Shown: positions 23,151-34,304 of the stretch, piece after piece
How positions within the stretch are numbered: the stretch's first letter is position 1
Layout: every line of letters starts with the position of its first letter
Assembly (NCBI GenBank): GCA_032173965.1
Contig: JAVUNC010000005.1
Location: 2,480,001 to 2,544,000, forward strand
Origin: Sitta carolinensis
Lineage: Eukaryota; Chordata; Aves; Passeriformes; Sittidae
Reading direction: 5' to 3'
Length of the DNA: 64,000 nt
Translations under genes and position numbers: made by a program
Notes under the pieces: generated by a model
What the model was told of the DNA's origin: nothing
The model's database searches: none
What the model saw: only the letters and a program-made list of their open reading frames with translations

Positions 23151-25961
23151 GGATGTTTGAGGTGCAAAGCTCTGAGTAACTTGACAGGCCTGTGGAGGAT
23201 TCCAGGGCACTTTGTGTCTTTCTCCTGAGGGAGCTCAACTGCTGAGACAAGATGAGAAAAGAATTTTGGATCAACAAGGTGGTTTTCTCATTTTCTCAGT
23301 TAATGAGATGTTGGTGTAGACACAGACTTTTGTGTTAGTCACCCATCTGTTGTCACGGTGAAGGGAGAGGAGAAGCAGCTCAGATGACCTATTTCTGATG
23401 CCTGCATTGGGGTGAAATGAGCTCCACTATGAAGTGGCTGCTTCTCTGCACTGGCTATGAACACCTGAATGCTGCAGATGTCATGTTTGGTTGGAGGACA
23501 CCCACCAAACCTCCCACCTGGCATACAACTGCCACAAATAAACTGTGCCTGCTATAATTAGCACCAAACATTGCCCTGCGTTGCCTTGGTGTCCATAACA
23601 GTCTCTCAGTGCTTAGAGACCTTGGCAAAAAACCCTCCCTACCACCAGGTTTAATCTCTTCAATCAGATGAGCTGGAAATTTGTCCATTGTCCTGGATCC
23701 AGACCCTGTCACCAGCCCCACCATCCCTCTGACTCTTGTGCACAGGTTATAAATGCTGGGGCACAGCAGGTTGGGGGCTGAATTCTGGACAGTTCATCCT
23801 CAAAGGGTAATGCAATTAAAGGTGAAAGCGATGGACTACAGCTGGTAAATCTATAGTATGGAAGGGTCTAAGATATCCACACGAACCCAAACACCTGTTC
23901 TGTTCAGGGCCTCTGATGATCAATGCCTCTCTACTGTTGGGAGGAAAAGGAAAGAGCAAGGTGACCTAAACAGTCGAGCTGACTGTAAAGCATGCTAATG
24001 AAAGGCAGGAGTTATTTCCATAAAGCAGTTCATATTTCATGCCCTGCAGCTTTTCTTCCAAGAAAACAGCAGCTATTTATCAGGCTGTTCAACACAAATA
24101 CTCTTAACCTGAGAAAGATCTCCTCTGACCCTAAGGAAATAATGTAAAATGTAAAAAAAAATAATGTCCACATTTTACAGCCAGACCTTATTTCATCACC
24201 TACATCCATCCATCTGAGGGAACTGCCAGGTGGTTGGGTTTGGAGGCTCCAGAGGAATCATTCATGTGGGGCAATCGGCTTCAAACTTTCTGCCAGAGAT
24301 CAGGACAAAGCTCACTGTCTCATTCAGTGCTAAAAAGGGGTCCTCACCCCAAAATGCTGAGCTCAGACAGTGAGTGCAATTGGCTTTGAATCTGATTGTA
24401 TTTACCAACTGCACAAAATGTGCAAATTTTGATGGAGGTCTCCTTCATCCATCAGAATTCCATCATATGTAGGATGGTCTTGTGCTTTGAAAGGGTACAG
24501 TGACACTGCAGGCAGGAAATAAGATAAAAAACAACATGTGGGATCTTTTATACTCTTCTGGATGTACACTTAACCTCTTCTCTATTGATGCCTCTGATTA
24601 TCACAGTTCAGCCCTCCTGAAGTCCTGTCTATTTTGATCCCTGCATGGTGATAACCAAGGACAACCCTACAAAGTCCTCTGAAGAAAGCATTAAAAAATC
24701 TTAGAATTTTAGGCTCTGTCCTAAGGTGGATGGTTCCAACTTCTAAATTTCTTTATATTTAGTTTCCAGAGATAAACATTCCCTCGTCTTGAGAGTTTGA
24801 CTTGCAACTTACTTTTAATATAGGGAATTATTAAATAAGTCTCTGAAAGTGAGAATATTTTGGGTAAAGAGTTTCACATGTCCCCATGTCACACAGAAGC
24901 TGATGTCACTCGTGTTGAAGGAACAAAGAGAGGACAATTTCCAGGGCTGATTTACTTTCTATCAGCCAGACTGTCCCTCGCTCAGGTGCCCTCACGACCA
25001 TCTTCATTATATCTGTCACCTGCATGATACAAAGAGTAGCACTCAAAAAACATCTCATTAGCCGTTTTCATGGTGAGCAAGTAGAAAAGCTGAAATATGT
25101 GATGTGACTAATAAAAGCCAGACACTGAGCCTCCTCAATTTGGAGTGTTTTTGTCAGGTCATTTAAAGTTAGAAGTGGAAAGTACTCCAGATGCTCTGCC
25201 AGACATATGCAGCTTAGACTATAAAAGAATAGATGAAAGATAATATTAAATAAATAAATAATAATAATAGAATTTTAGCATCTACCTACTTGGCTGTTCA
25301 GTGTTCATCAAGATGAATACATCTGTACCAGTTCTCCTTAGTGGGATCAAGAAAATTCAAAAATAAAATATATGCACAAAGACAGTAACTGCACCCATTT
25401 TAATGCAACTGTGTTTGCATCCTGGTTGCTGTGGCATCTCAAATGTCCAGCACAACCAAACCTCAGCTTCTCACACTCCCCAAAAAGTGACATTGTCTGA
25501 GCAGAGCTGCTGGCACTCATTGATTGTCACAGGCATTGCTGTGAGCTCCCCATGTTGACACAGCCTGGCTCTGCCCTTGGAATGCTCCAGTCTGGCAACA
25601 TCCAGCTCCAGGGTGGAGCTTTGAAATGAGAAATCATAACCAATAAATGGGAATGTCCAATACATGGGAAACCAGAGGAACTAAGAGAGGGAGAGCTTCA
25701 TGAGAAGGACCTGCTGTCAAAGGCAACAAGTATCAGAAGGAGCCCAGAGGAGACAGCTAAGAGCACATCCTAATTTTGGCTCCTCCACTAATTCCAAATG
25801 TGGGTTGGGGAAGTCACTTCCTTGCCTTTCCCCTTGCCCTACACCTGTAAACTCTTGATTACAATAAATTCTGGATAAAACCCTTCATGTTAACTGCAGA
25901 GGTGTCTCTATGTTCTCCTGCTTGATGCCACATGCAGTCTTTGAGCTAAGACAGGACTCTG
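23151..25961. other. intergenic, nothing recognised
   Basis: No gene signal seen. A short A/T-rich simple repeat (AATA units) lies near 25245-25270. Confidence 0.4.
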
Positions 25962-26335
25962 TCTTAGAATCCCAGAAACATTTGGGTTTAAAGATCACCT
26001 TGTTCCACTCCCCCTGCCATGGGCAGGGACACCTTCCACTATCCCAGGGTGTTCCAAGCCCCATCCAACCTGGCCTTGGAACTTTCAGGGAAGAGGCAAC
26101 CATAGCTTCTCTGGGAAATCTGTGCCAGAGCTCACCATACACAGAGTGAAGAATTTCTTCCTGATATCCAATCTGTCCTCTGTCAGTTTAAAGCATCCCC
26201 CCTTATCCTGTCACTACTCCATGCCCTCACATTAAGTCCTTTTCCAGCTCTCTTGGAGACTGCTTAGGTGCTGGAAGGTGTCTGAAGTTCTCCCCAGTCC
26301 CTTCTCTTCTCCAGGCTGAAAGATCATTGAAAACA
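25962..26335 (-). repeat. CR1 LINE 3' fragment
   Basis: Plus strand shows 'ccctgccatgggcagggaca', 'ccttccactatcccaggg' and 'agtgaagaatttcttcctga', the reverse complement of CR1. The terminal motif is decayed (aatcccagaaacatttggg). Confidence 0.85.
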
Positions 26336-26849
26336 TCCCCTCCTAATTCTGAATAACTAGAAAACAACAGAGCAGAAGTTTAGTCAAAATGTTTCTACCT
26401 TACATTTAAAAAGAAAGAGAGAAAAGCTTCATTTGTTTTTGCTTCAGGAAGCTCTCTGCACCAACGGAGAAGAAAGTCCCTTTCTAAAATAACAAGAAAG
26501 TCATTAGCACTGCTTGTACTTTTTTAAGGTCACCATTATAGATATTTTTGATAACACATCCTTTTACGTGCATGTGGTCTGGTCTGATGGCAGAGATAAT
26601 GCTGTTTACCTGAAGAGTAGGTTTGGGGTGGGGGTTTTTTATGTCTTCTTTGTTTTTCAGGAACAAAAGGATGGACAATGCTCACAGCACCAATGGACAT
26701 TGCTCATTTATGGTTAATGAGTGTAGAAGGAAGAACAAGGCACGTGGTGAACACTGTCAGGTTGAAAAAGATGAAAGCTCAGTGTTCAATTTCCATCATC
26801 TGCCTTCCGTGATACAATGATCTGACCCATGGTGGGATCAGATCATCAA

Positions 26850-27185
26850 GGACTTTAGAGGACTCTACCTCTGACTACATTGCTTTTGGATTTTTAAGAA
26901 ATATAAGAAATTTAAGAAATATAAGAGTTGACAGGCTGGGCTACATTACCCATCATGGTAGTTCAGTATCAGACCCTTTTCAATAATCAGAAAAATATTT
27001 CTGAAGGAAGAGGCAAGAAATCCTGCCCAGAAAAATGCAGAATAATCAGCCTTTGTTCCTAGTCTTGTTTGAACTTCCAGTCATTAGGTTGTTTTATAAT
27101 GTATAAAAGCTTTTCTGTCTTGAATGAGACATACACTCAGAATAAACACACAGCTTTGTTTCTTACCCGAGCAGCATCTTGTGAA
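26850..27185 (+). mobile_element. possible LTR fragment
   Basis: A TATA-like motif (gtataaaagc, about 27100) is followed about 40 bp later by AATAAA (27140-27145) and then a T-rich stretch with 'tttgtttcttacccgagc'. This spacing is what an LTR U3-R-U5 boundary looks like. No TG...CA ends or target-site duplication could be fixed, so the limits are guesses. Confidence 0.3.
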
Positions 27186-28039
27186 TTGTAGAGTTATCAA
27201 AAACTGCAGGGCAAACAATAACATACTTTCATAAAATTAAAACTATGACCAAAAATAAGTTCTAGGATACAAAGCGGAATATGGAAAGTGTCCCAGTAAA
27301 TTAGGGAAGTGCTGTGCCAAGGATTGTGTTCTAGAAATGATTGACCACCTGGCCACAGCCCATGCTGGAAAATATTTTGGGCATCTCAGTTTTAGAAAGC
27401 TAAAACTGGATGAGATTAATTATATTATAATTGTATAATACAAGATCCCTGAGTCCATGTATCTACATATACGTTGCTTGAGGCTTGAGGAAGTTCCAAA
27501 TCCTAAACCAGAGTCATATCCCTTAGATCAGACTGGTCAGGGATGAGGATGTTCCAGTGTTCCTGTCTCTGATGGCATCACACCTCTGTGGCAGAAGCAA
27601 TCTGGAAGGCTTGGCTTGTAAGTCCTCTAAGACTACCCTAAACCACCATTGCTTCACCCAACAGATTCTGAACGTCTGTCTTAGCTTCAAAAATTCACCT
27701 GGAGTATCAATGCCACTGGACACACTTCAAGGCCCAGGATGCTGCACAGGATCCACATGGGAAGAAATCCACACAAAAAGACAGATGAGACCATGTTCCA
27801 GCATAAGTTCTGCATGGAAAAGAAGCTGAATTTCTGTTTAAAAGCTGGGGATCCCTAATGGAGGATGAGACCTCCTTTTGACATTTTCCCATTGTTCAGA
27901 GCACTTCAAGAGTAAATCCAGAGCAAGTCTGGATGTTAAAGCTTCTCTTTCATCTCTCTGGAGAAGTACAGCAAGTAACAAAGCCACAGAAATAATTCAG
28001 ACTCATCGAACAGTTCAGATTGGAAACAAGGCTGGAAAT

Positions 28040-28140
28040 GAGATCCCACCTGGATTTATTCACCTAGGGCTTACAAAGCTCCAAGGAAGGAGACTGCACA
28101 ACCTCTCTGGGCGACCTGTTACTATCCATGAGCACCTCAG
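28040..28140 (-). repeat. degenerate CR1 fragment
   Basis: Contains 'gcacaacctctctgggcgac', matching the 'aacctctctgggcaac' block of other CR1 copies here, with poor matches on either side. Old copy. Confidence 0.45.
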
Positions 28141-28621
28141 TGCCCATCAGTGTGCTTTTAACACCAAATAGTTCTGTTTATGCCAAAAATGCCATGAGAG
28201 CCACCATGACAGGACATCAGAGAATTCTCTTTGAACTTCAAGTTCTTGGACTCAGCTGTTTTGGGCTGAAAACAGCAGTTCATAAGAATTTGATATAAAT
28301 CTTGAGCAAGCGGAAGGGTAACCTCACCTCTCTGTGAGTCATCAGAGCAGAGGCATTTCCAGAGCAATGTCGCTCCGCTCGGTAACAACCCACAGTTCTT
28401 AGAATTTAATCTCATATCCAGAATTTTATGTCAGTCCACAAAGACTACCTGCAAATTTGGATAGAGCTTTCATTCAGAGGTTTGTAAAGCTGATTTTCTT
28501 CTCCACTTCCAAAGCCTCCCTCACTGTTTGCCTTGGTTTCCAGTATCTTTCTCTGTTATTAGTTTTAAAACTGATGACCAATGCAACAGAAGTTTAACTC
28601 CCCCTATCCCACTCATTTTCA

Positions 28622-28760
28622 GAAAATCACAGAATCATAGAGCATTTTAAGCTGGAAGTGACACACGAGGAGTTCAACTCCCAGCAAAGGTTCTTAAACC
28701 AGATCTTAGTAGGTTCCTTTCGAGTCAGGATCTTTTAGAATTCTAAAAAGACAAACCTCC
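28622..28760 (-). repeat. CR1-like 3' end
   Basis: Starts 'aaatcacagaatcatagagc' followed by 'ttttaagctggaagtgacac', resembling the CR1 terminal repeat and adjoining 3' sequence. The match fades after about 80 bp. Confidence 0.6.
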
Positions 28761-30479
28761 TGAAATCCCTCCAGTTTCTCAGGCAGTGGGATTTTCAGCA
28801 TGTAAGAAACCTGCATTTTTGGCACAGAGTTTCACTGTGTGACTAACACAGGGGAGTTCTGAATAATTTCTTATCCAAATCCTTCCTCTAGAAGAGCAGC
28901 ACAACCCTTTTTTTCCTCAGTGATGGCAGATATCCCATCTGCACAGAGTCTAGTCATGTGCAATATTTTCACTGTTATGTTTTTGATGTTTTCCCACTTC
29001 TTCAAACAAGCTTGAGATGGTGGCAGTAGAACAAAATGGTCATTTCCTCATTTAAAGCATGTTTTTTTCCCATGGCTGCCCAAATGAAAACACTCCCTGT
29101 GCAGTGTTGCATTGCAAAAGCAATGGAGTTTTCTTTAGCTGTCATTAAAAATATTGAAGTATGTGTGTTGGAAACTTCATCTGTGATGAAATGTTTCTGT
29201 TCTGAGACATTTCTTACTCATTTTAGTTATGGAACTCAGCCAAAATATGAAACTAGGTGAAAATGTGAAGCAAGTAAAAAATAGGGGAAAAACCCCCACA
29301 ATTTTCTGGGGGTTTAGGTTATTCTATATATGGCAAAAGGCACTGTTTCCTTCACTGCTTTCACAGTCACATTTTCAGCTGTTCCATTAGCAGAAGAAAG
29401 AATATTTCAAATGCCTTTCTAACCATTTTCAATTCCTTAAGATTGCTACTCCTCAAAGTTTGGGTTTTCTTTTTTTTTTTAAGGCAGCAAACCGAAGCTG
29501 ATTTTCCCAAGCCAGGACAAGTTTTCCACTGGGACTTTCCTCTTCATAGTTCAATGAAGATCTGTGGGGCAAAGCTGCAAAGCTGAAGATCACTGGGAGG
29601 ACAACAGCAAGGCTTTTCTGGGAAAAAAAGAAAAAAAAAAAAAAAAAAGAAAAAAAAAATTAAAAGAAAATCAATTCCAGGAAGGTTTGGAGTTCTGCCA
29701 GGGTCACCACAAGTAGTGTGGTGTGTAGCAGGGTTGGTTCTCTGCTTAGGATCTCCACCATTGGCTGGAAACCACCATTTAATGGGATTTAACTACTTTT
29801 TGAGCAGGCTGACACTGCTCTGATCAGCCCTCATGTTTTGCTTTTGTGCCATGTGCTGGCCCCCACCTTTTCCCACATGCGTGAGTGGGAGCCACTCTGC
29901 TGTGCGGATCCTCAGAGGTTCTCAAGGGCCGTTTCTCACAGGCACACCAAAAAACCCCGGTTAGGTTGCCATGCACTGCCCTCTAATGCCTTTTCGGTGT
30001 ATTAGCAGCCCTCACCCCCAGAGATCTGTAACACAAATCATCCACATCCACCAAAAACTGCTATCAATGCTTTAGGGAAATGAGACATAAATGAGACATT
30101 TATAGGCTGCTTCCCACCCATCCCCAGCACTGCTTTATTTTACTCATTCCTAGAGATCACCATCAGGGAGAAAAATGAGAACTCCCTATTTACCTGTTCT
30201 GGACCATTTTGGGTGCTTGATGCTTCCAGGGTCTCCTTCAGCTGCCTCTTTTCACCCAACACATCTGATTTCTTTAGGTTTTTTATTACACTGCTGCTTC
30301 TTGGAGAGGATGAGATACCCAGGAGTGCAGGTGGCCACTCAAACGTGCATGTGCATGTTGGATTTATGAGGATACTTTCTCCTTTTTTAAGATTTTAATG
30401 CTTCCCAGCAGCCCGTTTCCTTTCCTGTTTCCTTCCTTCACTAAGTAGGCATTTCTGGAAAATTATCCACAATGAATTC
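28761..30479. other. intergenic with A-rich tract
   Basis: No gene signal seen. An impure A run of about 45 bp sits at 29623-29670. Confidence 0.45.
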
Positions 30480-31800
30480 AGCATCTCTTTCCTTAATGGA
30501 AGCAGCTGATTTAGAGCTGCTGCTGTGTGTGTTTTGTTACTGCTATTTTCTCTTGTGTGCATTGCTTTGCATTCATTAACACTGGGTTCCATCTGCCATC
30601 TCATCACCCAGCCAGTGCCACACCATCCTTCTGCAACTTCTTGCTTCCAGCTTTTGGCTCATTAATCTGAAAAAAAATTGGGATTTGCAGATTTCACCGC
30701 CTTGGCTGTTCACCTTTTCCAGGTGTCCCATCGGTACAATGAGAGGTTCCAATCAAGGCTGGTGGCTCTTCTCACAATAGGAAAATCAGTTTATTCACAT
30801 CTTTTTGGACCTCCCTGTAATCCCATCTCCTCTCCTCAGAGTTCAGGAGACCCAGCTGCGTCAAACTCATCTCAAAATGATGAGAAAATTGTGAAGCTGG
30901 GAGAAAAGAGCTGCAAGAAAACGTAAAGACAGAGCCACGTGAGATTGGAAAGGCAGGTACAGAGGTAGAACTGGTGACACAGCAGTCATGAGTGGGATTC
31001 AAGAGGAAAAGCACCAACATGGAAAGGTTTGAAATACGAGTGGAAAAAAAATAGCTAGATCAGACTTCAGCATCTGTGAGGGTCTGTAGGAGGCACAAAG
31101 CTGGCCAGTGCTCCCCCACCTTTGCAGATGCAGCTGAAAAGGAGATTTCAGCCACAATTAACCCACCTTCAAGGTGTGTAGTGCTGCGGATGACCTCACA
31201 TATTTCTCCCCCATTTCCAGTCTGTCTGGGACCTTGACAGCAGAGTGAGGTTTCTTTATCTGCCTGCAGCCTCCCCAAATTTAATGAGAAGGCTTTTCTT
31301 GGCTCCTTTGCTCCTAAATGGGTGTGTACAAATACACTGTGGCAAACAGCGATGGATCAGTTTTGATCCACACCTAATGCATTTTCCAGGCTTAACCAAG
31401 AGCTGCTTCTCTCCTTGTGAGTTATCTAATTCATGGCTTTAATAGGCAGCTATTTACAGGTCTGATAATTCAACCTTTACCCTCCCTGTTATGCTTGTTC
31501 TGAGGAGGAACTGAAATCTCCTGTTGCTATCATGTCTTCCACCTTGGCAGACTCTAATCTCCTCTCAGTTTCTCCCAGTGGCTGTCATGCTGTGATATTG
31601 CTCTGTGACATTTCAATCCACAGGGATTTCTCTCAGTACCTTTTGATGCAATTAATTATTTGATTCCTTCCTTTAACATAGGATACATAATTCTTTTCTC
31701 TGTAGGATTCTTACACTGTAAAAGTAGTGCCTTGCTGGTTTTTTTTTTCTTCCACAAGGTTACGGATATGTGAATTATATCAATCCTTCCTTTAAAAAAT
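30480..31800 (-). repeat. ancient CR1/L3-type LINE remnants (tentative)
   Basis: Two stretches recall old LINE sequence: 'cattcattaacactgggttc' with 'catctgccatctcatcaccc' near 30570-30610, and 'aaggttacggatatgtgaat' with 'tatatcaatcc' near 31760-31785. Both match in character parts of old CR1/L3 elements read in reverse. The intervening DNA is not obviously repeat. No gene is seen in the interval. Confidence 0.3.
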
Positions 31801-32570
31801 GCAGGCACTGCTAAAGCAAGAAGCCATAGGAAGATGTTTGGATCTTCTATAAATATAGTGAAGATAATTTCTTCTTATATTTAAGAAGCTTTCAATGTCA
31901 TTATGAAAATAAACATATCTGTAAATGTGTTTACAAAGACTGGGTTAATACAAAGCAGCATAAGTAGGAGGGGAAATAGTAGCTTAATTTAATTTATTTT
32001 TTCAGCTAGCCACAGGGAAATAAACTGCACAGCAGCACAGCTGGAAGCAATGCTGGAGAAAGACTTTCTGATTAATACAGAGCTAGCGCTCGCAATATTT
32101 TGAGGTTGAGGTGCCAGATTTATCTGCTTCAGGGCTGGAGGTTGTGTCTGGCTTTGCAGACAGTCTTGCGTGTTTATCTGCATCATCAAATAGCGATGGG
32201 CATAAACACAGCCCTGCCCTCGGCTCCTGTCACCGTCACCACAGAGACCAGTGCCTGCGGCCCTGCTCTCGGAGATGCTGGAGACCCCAGTGAGGTTCTC
32301 CCTCAGCCCGCTCTCCTGCAGAACAACCTAAGAGCCCTCAGGGCTTCCCCATCGCCGTGGCCTCCTCCGGACGCTCTCCGCGGTTCAGGGACCCCACGAT
32401 TCAATAAAAGCCCGAGCGCAGATGACACTCGACGGGCGCTGTGAGAACCCGCAGGAACGCTGGCTTCTTAACCTTCGGGCGGGCGGCTGAGGCGGGGGCA
32501 GTGTTCCAGCCGCCCCTCCGCTCCTTCTCCCGGTCTCCGGGAGCCGCCGTGCCGCCCTGCCCGTCCCTCC

Positions 32571-32876
32571 TGCTCCGTGCTGGGCCGTACTGGTCTGTGC
32601 TGCTCCATACTGGTCCATACTGGTCTGTGCTGCTCCGTGCTGGGCCGTACCGCTCCGTGCTGGGCCGTACCGGTCCGTGCTGGGCCGTACTGGTCCGTGC
32701 TGGTCTATGCTGGTCCGTGCTGCTCCGTACCGGTCCGTACTGGTCCGTGCTGCTCGTACTGGTCCATACTGGTCCGTACCGGTCCTGTGGTTATGCTGGT
32801 CCGTGCTGGGCTATGCTGGTCCGTACCGGTCCGTACTGGCCTCTGCTGGTCCCTGCTGCTCCGTCCCGGTCCGGCT
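32571..32876. repeat. 10-bp-unit GC-rich minisatellite
   Basis: About 30 tandem copies of a 10-bp unit, consensus GTCCGTRCTG, with common variants (GTCTGTGCTG, CTCCGTGCTG, GGCCGTACCG). One-base slips occur near 32755 and 32785. Ten bases is not a multiple of three, so any open frame through it repeats every ten residues (30 bp). At least two frames stay open because the unit has no stop codon, which produces false repeat proteins. It ends about 120 bp upstream of the RBM17 upstream-ORF ATG. Confidence 0.95.
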
Positions 32877-32998
32877 GTGAGGGGCGGCGATGGCGCCGCT
32901 GCCGCGCCCTCCTCCCGCCGCCGGGGGGCGCTGGCGCGGCAGCGGCGCGGGGCGCAGTGCGCAGGCGCGGCCCTTCCCGGCGGGCTCAGCGCCGGCTC

Positions 32999-33022
32999 AT
33001 GGCGGCGGCGGCGCCGGGACGG
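32999..33022 (+). other. RBM17: RBM17 non-coding exon 1 (3' part) with upstream ORF
   Basis: ATG at 32999 is followed by GCG repeats and CCG GGA CGG, then a good donor (GACGG|GTGAGC) at 33023. Spliced to exon 2 at 34164 the frame continues TTT TAA, giving a 9-codon upstream ORF (MAAAAPGRF) that ends 12 nt before the RBM17 start codon. The exon 5' end is unknown. Confidence 0.6.
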
Positions 33023-34163
33023 GTGAGCGGCGGCCCCGGGCCCGGGCCCGGCCCTGTGGGGAGGCGGCTTCTGGCGGCGCGGGCTGTGGGGAGGCAGGGT
33101 AGGGCGGGTGTGCCACGCTTAGAGGCTCCTAGGAGGTTGCCGGGCCTCTGTGTGTGTGTGGGGGGGCGTCAGGGCCTGCTTCCCAGAGCGACGGAGATCG
33201 CAGCCCACCCTTCCTTTAATCGCGGGGACAGCCCCTGTGCCTCGCTGCCTTGTCCCTTCCCCGCGCTGACAGCGGGGATGTGCATGCATCCACACACCCG
33301 TACGTTGTCCAGGGAAGGGTCTGGAGCACGAGCCTGAGGTGGAGTGGCTGCGGGGGCTCAGCCTGGAGCAAAGGAGGCTCTGAGGGGCCCTTCTGGCTCT
33401 GCACACTCCCGGACGGGGCGTGCAGCCGGCCGGGCTCTGCTCCCGGGGAGCAAGCGGCGGGACAAGAGGAAATGGCATCAAGCTGCGCCAGGGGAGGTTC
33501 AGGCTGGACATTAGGAAGAATTTCTTATCAGAAAGGGTGGTTAGGTATTGGAAGAGGCTGCCCGGGGAGGTGGTGAAGTCCCCATCCCTGGAGGTGTCTG
33601 AAGAAAGACTGGATGTGGCACCGAGTGCCCGGGTGTGGGTAACAGGGTGATCTTCAGTCACGGGTTGGCCTCAGAGGTCTTTTCCAGCTTGATTGATTCT
33701 GTGATTCTCCAGTGCATCCTGTCTCCCCAGGGGTAGCATCACCCCTGTTGCCAAAAGCCCACTGCTCTGGCAGGTGGGGATTCCTACAACACCCTGTCCT
33801 CATCCTGTGAATCTGTGCCTTTATACGCTGTGTTTCATCCTGAGGCCAGATGTTTAATAATCTTCAAAACATCCTCTTTCTCTTTGCAGTAAAGTTCATG
33901 CTATTGAGCCCTAATTGTTCATATTCCACTGCAGGATTAAATTAATTCTTGAACAGTTTTCATCACCCTTCAAACTGTTACTGTTATACAGCTTTGCTCT
34001 AGTTATGTGTATTTTCCACTAACCAGAAAAGTTAGTTTTCTTTGGCTTTAGGAAAAGTAAAACAAAAGGTTGTATACCCATATATGCAAACTATTAGCAC
34101 ATAACCTGGAAATAGGTTTGTGGTGTCATCTGGAAGGTTTTTTTTTTTCCTTTTGTCTTTCAG
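33023..34163 (+). other. RBM17: RBM17 intron 1
   Basis: About 1.1 kb. The first part is GC-rich (promoter island), followed by the sense CR1 copy and then a T-rich stretch before the exon 2 acceptor. Confidence 0.6.
33320..33712 (+). repeat. CR1 LINE 3' fragment, sense orientation
   Basis: Contains 'caggctggacattaggaaga', 'atttcttatcagaaaggg', 'ggctgcccggggaggtggtg' and ends 'ttgattgattctgtgattct', the CR1 3' tail in forward orientation. It sits in RBM17 intron 1, about 300 bp after the exon 1 donor. It is one of only three sense copies in the window. Confidence 0.92.
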
Positions 34164-34181
34164 TTTTAAATTGAAGAGAAA

Positions 34182-34304
34182 ATGTCACTTTACGATGACT
34201 TGGGGGTTGAGACCAGCGATTCCAAAACAGAAGGCTGGTCCAAGAATTTCAAACTGCTGCAGTCTCAGCTGCAGGTGAAGAAGGCAGCTCTCACACAGGC
34301 AAAG
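34182..34304 (+). CDS. RBM17: RBM17 exon 2 (first coding)
   Basis: Begins MSLYDDLGVETSDSKTEGW, the known SPF45 N-terminus, and ends phase 0 at GCAAAG|GTACAG. 41 codons. The start follows an 18-nt UTR segment (34164-34181) after acceptor tctttcag. Confidence 0.97.

Larger units (their letters stand above)
32440..33110 (+). promoter_or_regulatory. RBM17: RBM17 CpG-island promoter
   Basis: A strongly GC-rich, CpG-dense stretch including the minisatellite, typical of a housekeeping promoter. There is no TATA box. 32958-32969 reads TGCGCAGGCGCG, one mismatch from the NRF1 palindrome, and overlaps a second GCGCA half. The transcription start is probably between about 32900 and 32998 (inference). 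Confidence 0.75.

Noticed and set aside
32441..33337. 298-residue open frame with ten-residue repeats
   Set aside because: It is the translation of the 10-bp minisatellite and CpG island. Another frame gives a similar repeat protein, and the region is promoter and non-coding exon.
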